A stretch of DNA of 64,000 nucleotides from Vibrio penaeicida. GTDB taxonomy: Bacteria > Pseudomonadota > Gammaproteobacteria > Enterobacterales > Vibrionaceae. The notes below the pieces were generated by a model, which worked only from the letters and a program-made list of their open reading frames with translations, was not told the origin of the DNA and did no database searches. The position numbers were made by a program, and so were the translations under genes. The stretch lies in the NCBI RefSeq assembly GCF_030689305.1, contig NZ_JAUYVM010000002.1:591892-655891 (forward strand). The letters run 5' to 3'. Below, one piece after another: positions 55,990-64,000 of the stretch (position 1 is the first letter of the stretch; every line of letters starts with the position of its first letter).

Positions 55990-56341
55990 TTTTGACGTCT
56001 TTTCCATGCTTCTAACTGTTATGCAGAACTAGAGCTAAAATTTGAATTTGAAGCTCAAGTTTTATTCGCTAGAAGATACGCATTAAAGTAACTGATAAAA
56101 CAGTCAGATTTTGAGACAAAAGAATAAATAAACGATTTTTTGCTAATTTAGGAATGACTTAATATGCTTATCCCCTGACAGGGCATTTGAGTTGGGATAC
56201 GTCCATTTGATGGGAATAAGAATATTAAATTCTTAGCAAAAAGCAGGCGCACTTTCAAAGAATTTGGAGGGTGAGCAAACGTGATGGCTCAATTGCTGTA
56301 AGAGGAAACAGGCACTAAATCAAAATGCGATTAATCGTAAT
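55990..56341. other. Intergenic region upstream of the giant TSP3 gene
   Basis: About 350 bases between two minus-strand genes. It contains the element at 56091-56107 and a TAAGAAT / ATTCTTA inverted repeat with a 5-base loop (about 56217-56236). No other gene or convincing terminator for the GntR gene was seen. Confidence 0.4.
56091..56107. promoter_or_regulatory. Element ACTGATAAAACAGTCAG before the giant TSP3 gene
   Basis: Matches the element at 41600-41616 in all fixed positions: ACTGA, pyrimidine, A, four variable bases, AGTCAG. It lies about 120 bases upstream of the giant gene. The left half plus flanks (TAACTGATAAA) also resembles a LuxR/HapR-type half-site. Confidence 0.45.
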
Positions 56342-56986
56342 CTACAAGTGACCAAGTATGCTATCACGGCTAGATCGAGTATGCGCCAACAACTGTTTTC
56401 GAGTTTCTTCTACATCACGTTTCGAAATTACATTTAAAATGGTGATATGTTCTTGTTGCCCTTCTCGGCTGCGTTGTAGTGCATCATCATCAAAAACATG
56501 CCTTGCTCTAGTCATGTGTGCGGTTAATTCATCAAACCATTTTTCGAACTTCGACATCTCGGCTAGTTGAATAATTGACATATGAAACTGATGATCTATC
56601 TGCATAAATCGTGGGTAATCAAAATTTGATTCTTCAGCCACTTGCAACAAGACACTTGCTTCATCGATCAATTTTTGCATATCCGCTATTTGACGATTAC
56701 TTACATTATGCAGCGCAGTTGGTGTAATCCAATACTCAATCATACTTCGAGCTTCAAACACTTCTTCAATGACACTTCTAGACAGTGGTGCAGTAAAAGT
56801 ACCCACTCTATGGCGGCTAATGACAAGCCCTTCATCGCGCAAGCGTGATAGTGCGTCCACAATGGGAGCTTTACTGAATCCAAACTTGGTTTGCAACTGG
56901 CTTATATCCAATTTTTCATTCGGTTTGATTGAATTACTCACGATGCGATCACGCAATTCTTTGTAAGCTACTTCCGCCAAATTCAT
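56342..56986 (-). CDS. GntR-family regulator with FCD domain
   Basis: A 214-residue repressor-type regulator: winged helix-turn-helix at about 5-70 (KLDISQLQTKFGFSKAPIVDALSRLRDEGLV) and a C-terminal FCD ligand domain (about 78-205), with metal-binding His candidates in DHQFHMSII and the late LLAHTRSSRD. FCD regulators of this type bind sugar acids or other carboxylates. It faces the sugar-acid operon across 211 bases that contain a paired operator, so it most likely represses that operon and itself until the substrate appears. Confidence 0.93.
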   Translation of the reverse strand: MNLAEVAYKELRDRIVSNSIKPNEKLDISQLQTKFGFSKAPIVDALSRLRDEGLVISRHRVGTFTAPLSRSVIEEVFEARSMIEYWITPTALHNVSNRQIADMQKLIDEASVLLQVAEESNFDYPRFMQIDHQFHMSIIQLAEMSKFEKWFDELTAHMTRARHVFDDDALQRSREGQQEHITILNVISKRDVEETRKQLLAHTRSSRDSILGHL

Positions 56987-57071
56987 TGAAAAACCTTTTA
57001 TTTATCATCATTCAAAATCTTGCTTGAAACAGTATATGACAATCCGTGTATCGTCAAATATTCCTGTTTAC

Positions 57072-57109
57072 CCTGTAGAATTCTACACATTCCATATGAA
57101 TTCTACAGG
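57072..57109. promoter_or_regulatory. Paired GAATTC-centred operator, likely GntR site
   Basis: TGTAGAATTCTACA at 57074-57087 is a perfect 14-base palindrome. A second, half-matching copy, ATATGAATTCTACA, is at 57094-57107, with the two centres exactly 20 bases apart. The outer arms form a perfect 9-bp inverted repeat (CCTGTAGAA at 57072-57080, TTCTACAGG at 57101-57109). Two sites on the same helix face fit cooperative binding by a GntR dimer. Confidence 0.75.
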
Positions 57110-57197
57110 ATGGTGTTGAATTTTAAAATTGAATGTGCGAAGTTAATGGTGCGGTTAAAAAACAATCAATCTTTTTTACTCACACAAGGAACGAATG

Positions 57198-58163
57198 ATG
57201 AATAAGATAATTGCCGGAATTTTAACAGCGGTACTTTCTGCTAGTGTCTGCGCAGCAGATAGACCTGTTATCGCCAGTATCGTGTTTCAGAGCGATACTT
57301 TTATGCAAACTTTTCAAGATGGAATGAAAGCGGCTGCTAAGGAGAAAAATGTTGAGCTGCTACTTGGAAACTCAGAAACTGATTTGGCAAAAGAAGCCAG
57401 TTTGATTGACGGTTACCTAGTACGCGATGTCGATGCCATTGTTATAAATACTTTTTCAGCAAGTGCATCCGCATCTGCGGTAAAAGAGGCGTTAAACGAA
57501 GGTGTCACCGTTGTGTGTGCAAACACTTGCCTAGAAGAGAACAAGCGCAAGGGTATCGTTTCTTTCCTAGTGACTGAAAACCGAGACCTAGGCTTAAAAA
57601 CTGGCAAAGCGGCTGCCGATTACATCAAAGCCAATTTAAATGGCAAAGCTAAGATTGGCATACTGAATTGCGATACCTTCCCTGAAGCATGTATTCCTCG
57701 TAAGCAAGGCTTCCTCGATGCGCTCCGTGACGCAGGCATTGAGTATGAAGTTAAAGCCGATCAAACTGGCTTTTTGTCTGATCAAGCTTTACCTATCTCT
57801 GAGGCAATGTTGCAGGCTCACCCTGATATCAACATTCTATGGGCCGCAAATGAAGGCGGGACTACGGCACACGTCTTAGCTGTTCGTGGTTTGGACCTTT
57901 CGAATAAAGTCAAAGTGTTTGGTACTGATATGAGCGCCCAACATGCACAATTCCTTAAAAGTAAAAAAGGCACCTTGATGGCTGTTACTGGTCAAGCTCC
58001 TTTCCAGCTTGGATACGATGCCATAAATATCACTCTTGACGCACTCAATAATAAAGAGGTCGCTAAAAAACTGACGGTTCCAACAATTTTGTTCGCTCGA
58101 GGTGATATTCGCCAGATTGACACTTTTATGTCTTCTAACGGACGCGCAATATTTGCCAACTAA
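57198..58163 (+). CDS. Sugar ABC transporter periplasmic binding protein (RbsB-like)
   Basis: A 321-residue type I periplasmic binding protein with a Sec signal (KIIAGILTAVLSASVCAA, cleavage near residue 20). The mature core has IASIVFQSDTFMQTFQDGMKAAA, VDAIVINTFSASA, and the hinge-side FGTDMSAQHAQFL. Two paired Cys (VVCANTCLEE; ILNCDTFPEACIP) may form disulfides. The ligand is probably a sugar acid, judging from the operon. AAGGA sits 7 bases before 57198 and 4 before an adjacent ATG at 57195; 57198 is preferred. First gene of the operon. Confidence 0.93.
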   Translation: MNKIIAGILTAVLSASVCAADRPVIASIVFQSDTFMQTFQDGMKAAAKEKNVELLLGNSETDLAKEASLIDGYLVRDVDAIVINTFSASASASAVKEALNEGVTVVCANTCLEENKRKGIVSFLVTENRDLGLKTGKAAADYIKANLNGKAKIGILNCDTFPEACIPRKQGFLDALRDAGIEYEVKADQTGFLSDQALPISEAMLQAHPDINILWAANEGGTTAHVLAVRGLDLSNKVKVFGTDMSAQHAQFLKSKKGTLMAVTGQAPFQLGYDAINITLDALNNKEVAKKLTVPTILFARGDIRQIDTFMSSNGRAIFAN

Positions 58164-58176
58164 CAGAGTGCGTACC

Positions 58177-59682
58177 ATGCAAAACAATATAGCTCTTAGT
58201 CTCAAAGGATTAACTAAGCATTACCCTGGTGTTCGTGCATTGGATGACTTCTCGCTATCACTGAAGTGTGGTGAAGTTCGTGCGTTACTGGGTAAGAACG
58301 GAGCGGGAAAGTCTACCACGATTAAAATGCTTAGTGGTTCCATCCATCCTGATAAGGGCAGTATTGAGATTGGCAGTAAGCAGGTGACCTTAGATTCGCC
58401 AATCAGTGCCCTTCGCCAAGGTATTGCCACCGTTTATCAAGAGATAAGCTTGATTCCAAGTTTAACGGTTGCCGAGAATATCTTGGTTGGGCGGTGGCAC
58501 ACCAAGGGCGCTTTCGGACATTTGTTGATAGACAGTACAAAGGATTTGCAGTTTGCACAACGTGCTTTATCAAACCTCGGTATTTCCATCTCCCCTCAAT
58601 CTCTTGTGGGGGAGCTTAGCGTGGCTCAACAGCAGTTAATAGAGATTGCGAAAGCGGTCTCTTATGATCCCAAAGTACTGGTACTTGACGAACCAACCAG
58701 TGCCCTTCCTACTGAAGAGATTGACATGCTGCACCAAGTGGTGAAACGCCTTGCCGCACAAGGAAAAGCCATTTTGTACGTTACTCATCGCTTGCATGAA
58801 ATCCCCAAAATTGCGGATAGCGTAACCGTGCTACGTGATGGAAAAGAAACTGGGACGATACCCGTTGAAGAAGCATCACCAGCCAAAATCTCTGATTTGA
58901 TGGTTGGTGACAATTGGGAAAGTGTCTCGATCGACAAAACTGGCGCTTCTCGTGGTCAGTGCGTCCTAAAGGTCAATGCCCTAACCAATCACAAGCTGAC
59001 CAACATTAATTTCTCCCTTCATGCTGGTGAAGTGCTTGGGGTCGCTGGGTTGCTAGCCTCTGGGCGTACGGAGTTACTGCGTGCCCTATTTGGGTTGGAT
59101 CCTTTTGAGCAAGGTACTATCCATGTCGAAGAACAGCTTATCGAACACCCTAGCCCAAGTGAAATGAAAGCTCGTGGTGTTGGTATCACGGTTGAGGATC
59201 GCAAAGAGGAAGGGTTATTACTCGACTTCCCCATTACTACCAACATGACACTTGCAGCTATGAGTCAAACTAGCCGTTATGGCTGGCTTAATACCGACAT
59301 AGAGCAGCGGCTAACGGCTGAAAAAATTAAGCAGCTTGATGTGAAGACCACAAGTCTTGATACCAAGGTAAATAACCTCAGCGGTGGAAATCAACAAAAA
59401 ATTGTTATTGGGAACTGGCTTAATACCCAACCCAAAATACTCCTCATGGATGAGCCAAGCAGAGGCATTGATGTTCAAGCAAAAGAACAGATCTTTCGCC
59501 TCATTCGTTCTCTTGCCAATGATGGCATGGCGGTACTTTTTGTTTCTTCCGAGATTGAGGAAGTACTAGATGTAAGTGACCGAGTGTTAGTCATGCATGA
59601 CGGGACGATCGTTGGCGACTACCCACAACAGCAATTGACACTAGAATCGGTCATGACACTGGTTATGAATGAGCAACAGTAA
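58177..59682 (+). CDS. Sugar ABC transporter ATPase (RbsA/MglA-like)
   Basis: A 501-residue double ATPase. The first half has Walker A LLGKNGAGKSTT (about 38-49), signature LSVAQQQLIEIAKA and Walker B VLVLDEPTSALP. The second half has the degenerate Walker A VAGLLASGRTELLRALFG and signature LSGGNQQKIVIGNWL, with LLMDEPSRGID. This asymmetry is typical of carbohydrate importers of the RbsA class. The ATG at 58177 gives the family start; a longer in-frame reading to 58102 overlaps the preceding gene and is unlikely. Confidence 0.95.
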   Translation: MQNNIALSLKGLTKHYPGVRALDDFSLSLKCGEVRALLGKNGAGKSTTIKMLSGSIHPDKGSIEIGSKQVTLDSPISALRQGIATVYQEISLIPSLTVAENILVGRWHTKGAFGHLLIDSTKDLQFAQRALSNLGISISPQSLVGELSVAQQQLIEIAKAVSYDPKVLVLDEPTSALPTEEIDMLHQVVKRLAAQGKAILYVTHRLHEIPKIADSVTVLRDGKETGTIPVEEASPAKISDLMVGDNWESVSIDKTGASRGQCVLKVNALTNHKLTNINFSLHAGEVLGVAGLLASGRTELLRALFGLDPFEQGTIHVEEQLIEHPSPSEMKARGVGITVEDRKEEGLLLDFPITTNMTLAAMSQTSRYGWLNTDIEQRLTAEKIKQLDVKTTSLDTKVNNLSGGNQQKIVIGNWLNTQPKILLMDEPSRGIDVQAKEQIFRLIRSLANDGMAVLFVSSEIEEVLDVSDRVLVMHDGTIVGDYPQQQLTLESVMTLVMNEQQ

Positions 59683-59691
59683 GGATACTCA

Positions 59692-60690
59692 ATGAGCCAA
59701 ACCTATTCTACTTCAGAGACCAAACCGAGCGTTAGCGTTCAACTCAGTCGTCTGTTTTCCAAATCTGGATTGCTGTTGGCAGTAATTCTACTTTTTATCG
59801 GTCTTGTCGCGTTTGCACCTAACTTTCTATCATCACGTAATTTGCTTAACGTTCTGTTGGCAATATCGTTCAATGGAATCATTGCTTGTGGTATGACCTT
59901 GATGATCATTGAAGGTGATATTGACGTTAGTGTTGGCTCTGCAGTCGCATGGTCATCGTCGCTTCTTGGTGTCCTGGTCATACAGCAAGGTTGGCCACTC
60001 TCTCTAGCGGTTATTGTAGTTATTTTACAGGGAGCCGTAATTCATGCAGTGGCTGGGTATATTCGCGTACGTTGGCTTATTCCATCATTTGTACTCACTT
60101 TGTCGCTATTTATGATACTTCGTGGTTCTGGGCGACTCATTACTAACGCTTTTCCAGTCACCCCATTCCCTGAAGGGTTTGAGTTTTGGGGAAGTGGTTC
60201 TATACCAATTTTGGGGCTAAATATTCCCGTTCCTGGGCTGTTAATGCTGCTGGTATTTGCTCTTTTTTATGTTATCAGCACACGCACTGTATATGGTCGT
60301 TCGGTTTATTGCGTTGGCGGGAATGAAAATGCTTCGCATCTCTCAGGAATTTCCGTTTGGCGTACACGCATTATCACCTTTGCTTTAGTTGGCGCACTGT
60401 CTGCGTTTGCAGGAATTTTGTTGTCATCACGTATTCAAGCCGGTTCATCTAATATCGCGTTGGGGCTTGAATTTGAAGTTATCGCAGCAGTCATCATAGG
60501 CGGCACAAGTTTAATGGGTGGGTCTGGTTCCATCATTGGCACTTTCTTAGGTGTTGTTTTTATAGGACTTATAGGTAATGGCATGGTGCTTATGGGCGTA
60601 TCTCCCTTTGCGCAGGAAGTCGCTCGTGGCGTCATTATATTAGTGGCTGTTTTCGTTAGTGTTATTCAACGACCAAAAGTAGAGAGATAA
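59692..60690 (+). CDS. Sugar ABC transporter permease (RbsC-like)
   Basis: A 332-residue permease with about nine or ten membrane helices. It has the family blocks GMTLMIIEGDIDVSVGSAVAW (about 64-84, core GDIDVSVGS), AVGGNENA-like YCVGGNENASHLSGI and VIIGGTSLMGGSGSIIGTFLG. It forms the membrane channel of the importer with the ATPase and binding protein. AAGGA overlaps the stop of the ATPase gene, so translation is coupled. Confidence 0.95.
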   Translation: MSQTYSTSETKPSVSVQLSRLFSKSGLLLAVILLFIGLVAFAPNFLSSRNLLNVLLAISFNGIIACGMTLMIIEGDIDVSVGSAVAWSSSLLGVLVIQQGWPLSLAVIVVILQGAVIHAVAGYIRVRWLIPSFVLTLSLFMILRGSGRLITNAFPVTPFPEGFEFWGSGSIPILGLNIPVPGLLMLLVFALFYVISTRTVYGRSVYCVGGNENASHLSGISVWRTRIITFALVGALSAFAGILLSSRIQAGSSNIALGLEFEVIAAVIIGGTSLMGGSGSIIGTFLGVVFIGLIGNGMVLMGVSPFAQEVARGVIILVAVFVSVIQRPKVER

Positions 60691-60693
60691 ATC

Positions 60694-61776
60694 ATGAAAA
60701 TTGGAATTGGTCTTTATCATCATATGCTTAATGAAGGTAACTTCATTTTTGCAAAGCAAATTGGTGTTACACATATTGTTGCCCACCTTACGGACTATTT
60801 TAGCCAGGAGCCTCGCCTACCAGGGACGACAGATGCTGGCTGGGGTCGAACAACAGGTAATACTGAAGTGTGGGAAATTGATTATTTACTGAATCTAAAA
60901 CATCAAATTGAGGCTCACGGGCTCACACTTCATGCGATTGAGAATTTTGATCCGGCCCACTGGTTTGATGTATTGATAGGTGGTCCGAAACGAGATGAGC
61001 AATTGGAATACCTCAAACAAATCATTATTAACCTTGGAAAAGCGGGAATTCCTGTTATGGGATACAACTTTTCGATAGCGGGGGTTTGGGGGTGGGAACA
61101 AGGTCCATACGCTCGAGGTGGAGCAGAAAGTGTGGGGCTACGTCAGGGAAATTTTGATTTTGACAGCCCAATTCCGAATGGAACGATTTGGAACATGCAA
61201 TACGACCCCAATGCTCCCCAAGGCTTTTTACCTCCAATTACTCATGAACAACTGTGGAGTAACCTCCGTTATTTTCTTGAAGCTCTCACACCTGTGGCGG
61301 AGAAAGCAGGCGTGATACTTGCGGCTCACCCAGATGATCCTCCAATGCCAACAATGCGTGGACACGCCAGATTGGTGTATCAGCCTCGGTACTACAATCA
61401 ATTATTCGATCTGGTTCCCTCCTCTTTTAACCGAGCAGAACTCTGCATTGGTTCTGTCGCTGAAATGACCGAGGGTAACATTTACGAACATGCAGCCGAT
61501 TGGAGCAAACGCAACAAAATCGGGTACGTTCACCTCAGAAACGTGAAAGGTAAAATCCCCCACTATACGGAAGTCTTTATTGATGAAGGTGATGTGGATA
61601 TTAAGCGTCTATTGTCTGTTTTTCATCAAAACGGATTTGATGGCGTCGTTATTCCAGATCACACACCTCAGTTGAATTGTGATGCTCCTTGGCACTCAGG
61701 TATGGCTTACGCCATTGGGTATATAAAAGCAATGATCAGTGAGGCGACCAAAGGAGAAATGAATGCTAGCCAATAA
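60694..61776 (+). CDS. Mannonate dehydratase-like enzyme (UxuA family)
   Basis: A 360-residue TIM-barrel protein. It matches mannonate dehydratase at several conserved blocks: GVTHIVAHL near the start, the AAHPDDPPMPTMRG motif (about 210-223), the YVHLRNVKG block (about 282), the DEGDVDIKRLL block and the closing PDHTPQLNCD...AYAIGYIKAM. Canonical UxuA removes water from D-mannonate to give 2-keto-3-deoxygluconate. Length is shorter than E. coli UxuA (394). The Met-Glu pair in CIGSVAEM replaces the CTGS part of UxuA, so a related sugar acid cannot be excluded. It overlaps the SDR gene by 14 bases. Confidence 0.85.
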   Translation: MKIGIGLYHHMLNEGNFIFAKQIGVTHIVAHLTDYFSQEPRLPGTTDAGWGRTTGNTEVWEIDYLLNLKHQIEAHGLTLHAIENFDPAHWFDVLIGGPKRDEQLEYLKQIIINLGKAGIPVMGYNFSIAGVWGWEQGPYARGGAESVGLRQGNFDFDSPIPNGTIWNMQYDPNAPQGFLPPITHEQLWSNLRYFLEALTPVAEKAGVILAAHPDDPPMPTMRGHARLVYQPRYYNQLFDLVPSSFNRAELCIGSVAEMTEGNIYEHAADWSKRNKIGYVHLRNVKGKIPHYTEVFIDEGDVDIKRLLSVFHQNGFDGVVIPDHTPQLNCDAPWHSGMAYAIGYIKAMISEATKGEMNASQ

Positions 61777-62545
61777 ACGAGTACTTGTTACCGGAGGGTC
61801 TAGGGGGATTGGTGCTGAAATCGCACGAACCCTTGCCAGTCAGGGAGCACAGATTGTTATCAACTACCATACTGCGGGGCGACCAGCGCAAGATTTGGTT
61901 CAAGAAATAAATAAAAGTTGGCCACATTGTAATGCCGCGGCTATTCAAGCAGATATTAGTGACAACACTCAAATTGAAGTGTTGTTTCAGAAGACACTAA
62001 CTCATTTAGGAGGTGTCGATATTCTGATAAATAATGCCGCAATGGAGAGCACAGTTCCTGCTGTGGACCTAACGGAAGAGCAGTGGAATAAAGTCATTGA
62101 CACCAATGTTAAGGGTGCATTTTTCTGTGCACAACATGCAGCCAAAACTATGATTGCTCAGGCACAAGGAGGAGTAATCTTAAATGTGTCATCCATACAT
62201 GAAACCATACCAAGGTTAGGATTAAGCCATTATTGTATCTCTAAAGCGGGACTTACCATGATGACAAAATCACTTGCACTTGAATGGGCGGAGCATGGTA
62301 TTCGTGTGTTGGGCGTAGCGCCTGGTGCCATTGAAACGGAAATGAATAGAGATGAAATTACTCACTTTGGACGAGATAAATTTGAATCGTGGATCCCGTT
62401 GTCACGTTTAGGACAAGTTGAGGATGTCGCTAATGCCATCGCCTTTCTTATATCAGATAACGCTGGATACATCTCTGGTGACACGCTGACGATTGACGGC
62501 GGTTACCTTCTAAATTTAGTGCGTTACGACCCTCGAGAGCAATAA
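61763..62545 (+). CDS. Short-chain dehydrogenase/reductase
   Basis: A 260-residue NAD(P)-dependent oxidoreductase of the classical SDR group. The cofactor motif is VTGGSRGIGAE (about 9-19), the structural NAG-like motif INNAAMES (about 89), and the catalytic triad Ser in NVSSIHE (about 141), Tyr in SHYCISK (about 155) and the Lys four residues later. With the UxuA-like neighbour it may act as a mannonate or fructuronate oxidoreductase, as the SDR-type UxuB of Bacillus does. AAGGAG 6 bases before the ATG, and overlap with the preceding gene, show co-translation. Confidence 0.93.
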   Translation: MLANKRVLVTGGSRGIGAEIARTLASQGAQIVINYHTAGRPAQDLVQEINKSWPHCNAAAIQADISDNTQIEVLFQKTLTHLGGVDILINNAAMESTVPAVDLTEEQWNKVIDTNVKGAFFCAQHAAKTMIAQAQGGVILNVSSIHETIPRLGLSHYCISKAGLTMMTKSLALEWAEHGIRVLGVAPGAIETEMNRDEITHFGRDKFESWIPLSRLGQVEDVANAIAFLISDNAGYISGDTLTIDGGYLLNLVRYDPREQ

Positions 62546-62582
62546 TGAATCGAGCACTCAAAAAACCTTTAAGGATATAATT

Positions 62583-63269
62583 ATGTGGCAAGATGACAAT
62601 TCTCTTTTTTCAATAATCAGAGATAAGCTTTTCACCGCAGTAGTCGGTGATGTCATGGATAAAATGGATCTGCAGAATCAGTTTCTTCCCCCTTATTTAA
62701 CTGTTTTAGATGATAAACAGGTTATTGTTGGTCGTGCCATGACAGTGGTCGAGGCCGATATGATAGGGGAAACATCGATCACAAGTCACAATACAGCATT
62801 AAATCAACCATTTGGATTAATGTTTCAAGCACTTGATAGCCTTGAGGAAAATGAAGTATACATTTGCACAGGGTCGTCCCCTCTATACGCGTTATGGGGA
62901 GGGTTGATGTCGACTCGAGCGATGAAGTTAAACGCTGCGGGAGCTGTGTTAGATGGTTACGTTCGTGATTCAAAGGAAATTGCAGCTCTTGGGTTTCCGG
63001 TTGCAGCACGAGGTCGCTATGCGCAGGACCAAGGACCAAGAGGTAAAGTGATTGATTACCGAGTACCCATTTTAATAGGTCAAGCCTTAATCAATCCTGG
63101 TGATATTATTTTTGGTGATATTGACGGTATTTTGGTGATTCCTAAACAGCATGAGCAGGAAGTTGTTACTCGTGCGCTTGACAAGGTGACAGGAGAAGAC
63201 AGAGTACGAAATGCACTAAATAACGGTATGTCGACAGTCGAAGCATTTGAAAAATATGGGATTATGTGA
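62583..63269 (+). CDS. RraA-like protein (HMG/oxaloacetate aldolase or regulator fold)
   Basis: A 228-residue protein of the RraA/MenG-like family. The metal and substrate motif is GAVLDGYVRDSKEIAALGFPV (about 119-139, core DGYVRDSKE), and the closing GDIIFGDIDGILVIPKQ is typical. In catabolic operons such proteins are often aldolases or decarboxylases for 4-hydroxy-2-oxoacids, while RraA itself inhibits RNase E; the operon favours an enzyme. AAGGA 7 bases before the ATG supports the start. Last gene before a clear terminator. Confidence 0.88.
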   Translation: MWQDDNSLFSIIRDKLFTAVVGDVMDKMDLQNQFLPPYLTVLDDKQVIVGRAMTVVEADMIGETSITSHNTALNQPFGLMFQALDSLEENEVYICTGSSPLYALWGGLMSTRAMKLNAAGAVLDGYVRDSKEIAALGFPVAARGRYAQDQGPRGKVIDYRVPILIGQALINPGDIIFGDIDGILVIPKQHEQEVVTRALDKVTGEDRVRNALNNGMSTVEAFEKYGIM

Positions 63270-63398
63270 TTTTTCCACTATTGGCTTTTGTTACCATTAA
63301 TAGCTTACGTTGAGCTTTCTCACTTATAAGCTTAGAACGAAACCTCATGCATAAAGATAACCTTCAGTATCACAAAAGTAGAATGGTGCTGAAAAAAT

Positions 63399-63422
63399 CC
63401 GCCTTCCTAAAAGGCGGTTTTT
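63399..63422 (+). terminator. Intrinsic terminator of the sugar-acid operon
   Basis: A 7-bp stem CCGCCTT / AAGGCGG with a 5-base loop followed by TTTTTC. The left arm is preceded by six A, so it could work in both directions. Confidence 0.9.
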
Positions 63423-63658
63423 CTATATACCCACCTAGAAAGGAGTATGCACGCTATCAATAATACTCAAATTACTCACCTCGACCTCAATTCAATTAGA
63501 CTGATTTTGCCAATATGCATTACAAAAAATAATGAGATTATTAGAAAAAATCGTGTGTATTTTTAATCCTCCAAGTCAAATGTAACAGAATATTATATGC
63601 TATTAATGTTAATTTGTATGGACCAATATGCCAATTAACATTTTAATGGTGGATTAAT
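63423..63658. other. AT-rich intergenic region before the transporter fragment
   Basis: About 235 bases with no supportable gene. It presumably contains the promoter of the transporter fragment that follows. Confidence 0.4.
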
Positions 63659-63937
63659 ATTTGGAATAAGTTAAATAAATCTATGATGGTATGCCAAGCG
63701 ATGTTTGGTCTGTCATTTTATGGTGTGATGGTTATCCTCACCCGGTTCTTCTTAGAAAATCTAGGCTATAGCGAAGCTGAAACCATGATGGTTGTTGGAG
63801 CCTTTTCCGCTATCGGACCATTGTTCGCAATTGCTGGAGGAGTTATTGCGGATAAATTTCTAGGGGCTTACCGCTCTCTCACCATTGCTTACGGCACTTT
63901 TGTCACAGGTTACATTTTACTGGTACTTGTGCTTTGA
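63659..63937 (+). pseudogene. N-terminal fragment of a POT/MFS transporter
   Basis: The reading frame from ATG 63683 gives 84 residues starting MMVCQAMFGLSFYGVMVIL and stopping at consecutive TGA TAG. The same frame is open upstream to an ATT at 63659 with GGTGG before it, giving an extra IWNKLNKS typical of transporter N-termini. The sequence has the first two or three membrane helices of a proton-dependent oligopeptide (POT) or related MFS transporter, including AIAGGVIADKFLGAYRSL (about 49-66). After the stop, the +1 frame reads on without stops to the window edge and ends FIILLARYRLR, a hint of frameshift. Truncation or the window edge prevents a firm call. Confidence 0.55.
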
Positions 63938-64000
63938 TAGTTGTCTGCTCACCAAGCCGAGCACTTTCATTATTTTACTAGCACGATATCGACTCAGACT

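Noticed and set aside
58102..58176. 25-residue N-terminal extension of the RbsA-like ATPase
   Set aside because: It overlaps the end of the binding-protein gene and lacks similarity to the family; the ATG at 58177 matches the usual N-terminus.
63447..63566. ORF of 39 codons beginning MHAINNTQ after the sugar-acid terminator
   Set aside because: The AGGAG is only one base from the ATG, codon content is random-looking and AT-rich, and no family is suggested.

Overview
The window is a chromosomal segment of a gamma-proteobacterium, almost certainly a member of the Vibrionaceae close to Vibrio. The main evidence is the order ccoNOQP-ccoH-ccoI-ccoS-(DsbD_2/TauE-like)-fnr-uspE-ttcA, the potABC locus followed by two tandem potD genes, and the close match of FNR, TtcA, PotA and MelA to the enteric/Vibrio forms. 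No rRNA, tRNA, CRISPR array or insertion sequence was seen.

Layout. 84-4520: a secreted GIN-type protein, a FIST sensor translationally coupled to a hybrid histidine kinase, and a small membrane-anchored protein. 4681-14883: the cbb3 oxidase structural and assembly genes, then fnr, uspE and ttcA; perfect FNR boxes lie just before fnr and inside the gene upstream of ccoN. 14941-17396: divergent melA and a melR-like regulator without an adjacent transporter. 17439-19700: DUF2987-like protein, Bax-like glucosaminidase and a membrane protein, overlapping head to tail. 20151-25297: a leader-peptide candidate, potABC and two potD paralogues. 25406-29648: cobB, an ammonium channel with a sigma-54 promoter and three NtrC-type sites, and a divergent histidine kinase with a degenerate receiver. 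29785-39086: a Cys-type (not selenocysteine) membrane-bound formate dehydrogenase operon with its chaperone, ferredoxin, DUF3305 and DUF3306 genes, and divergent fdhD. 39368-41275: a chemoreceptor.

41600-56107 is the most accessory-looking part. It holds a secreted thrombospondin-type-3 (TSP3) protein, a one-strand cluster of three GNAT acetyltransferases, a DUF6506-like protein and a HAD hydrolase, a two-gene operon with an ABA4-like membrane protein, and a 3055-residue TSP3 lipoprotein gene of 9.2 kb. The two TSP3 genes are about 13 kb apart and on opposite strands, yet each has the same spaced element (ACTGAYA-N4-AGTCAG) upstream, which suggests shared control.

56342-63269 is a sugar-acid uptake and catabolism locus: a GntR/FCD regulator facing an RbsBAC-type ABC importer, a mannonate-dehydratase-like enzyme, a short-chain dehydrogenase and an RraA-like protein. 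A paired GAATTC-centred operator lies between them. The right edge holds what looks like the broken N-terminus of a POT/MFS transporter.

Common themes are microaerobic and anaerobic respiration (cbb3, FNR, formate dehydrogenase), nitrogen and polyamine acquisition, and surface or adhesion functions. The best candidates for something undescribed are the giant TSP3 lipoprotein with its partner and shared operator, the potA leader peptide, and the small ORF before ccoN.
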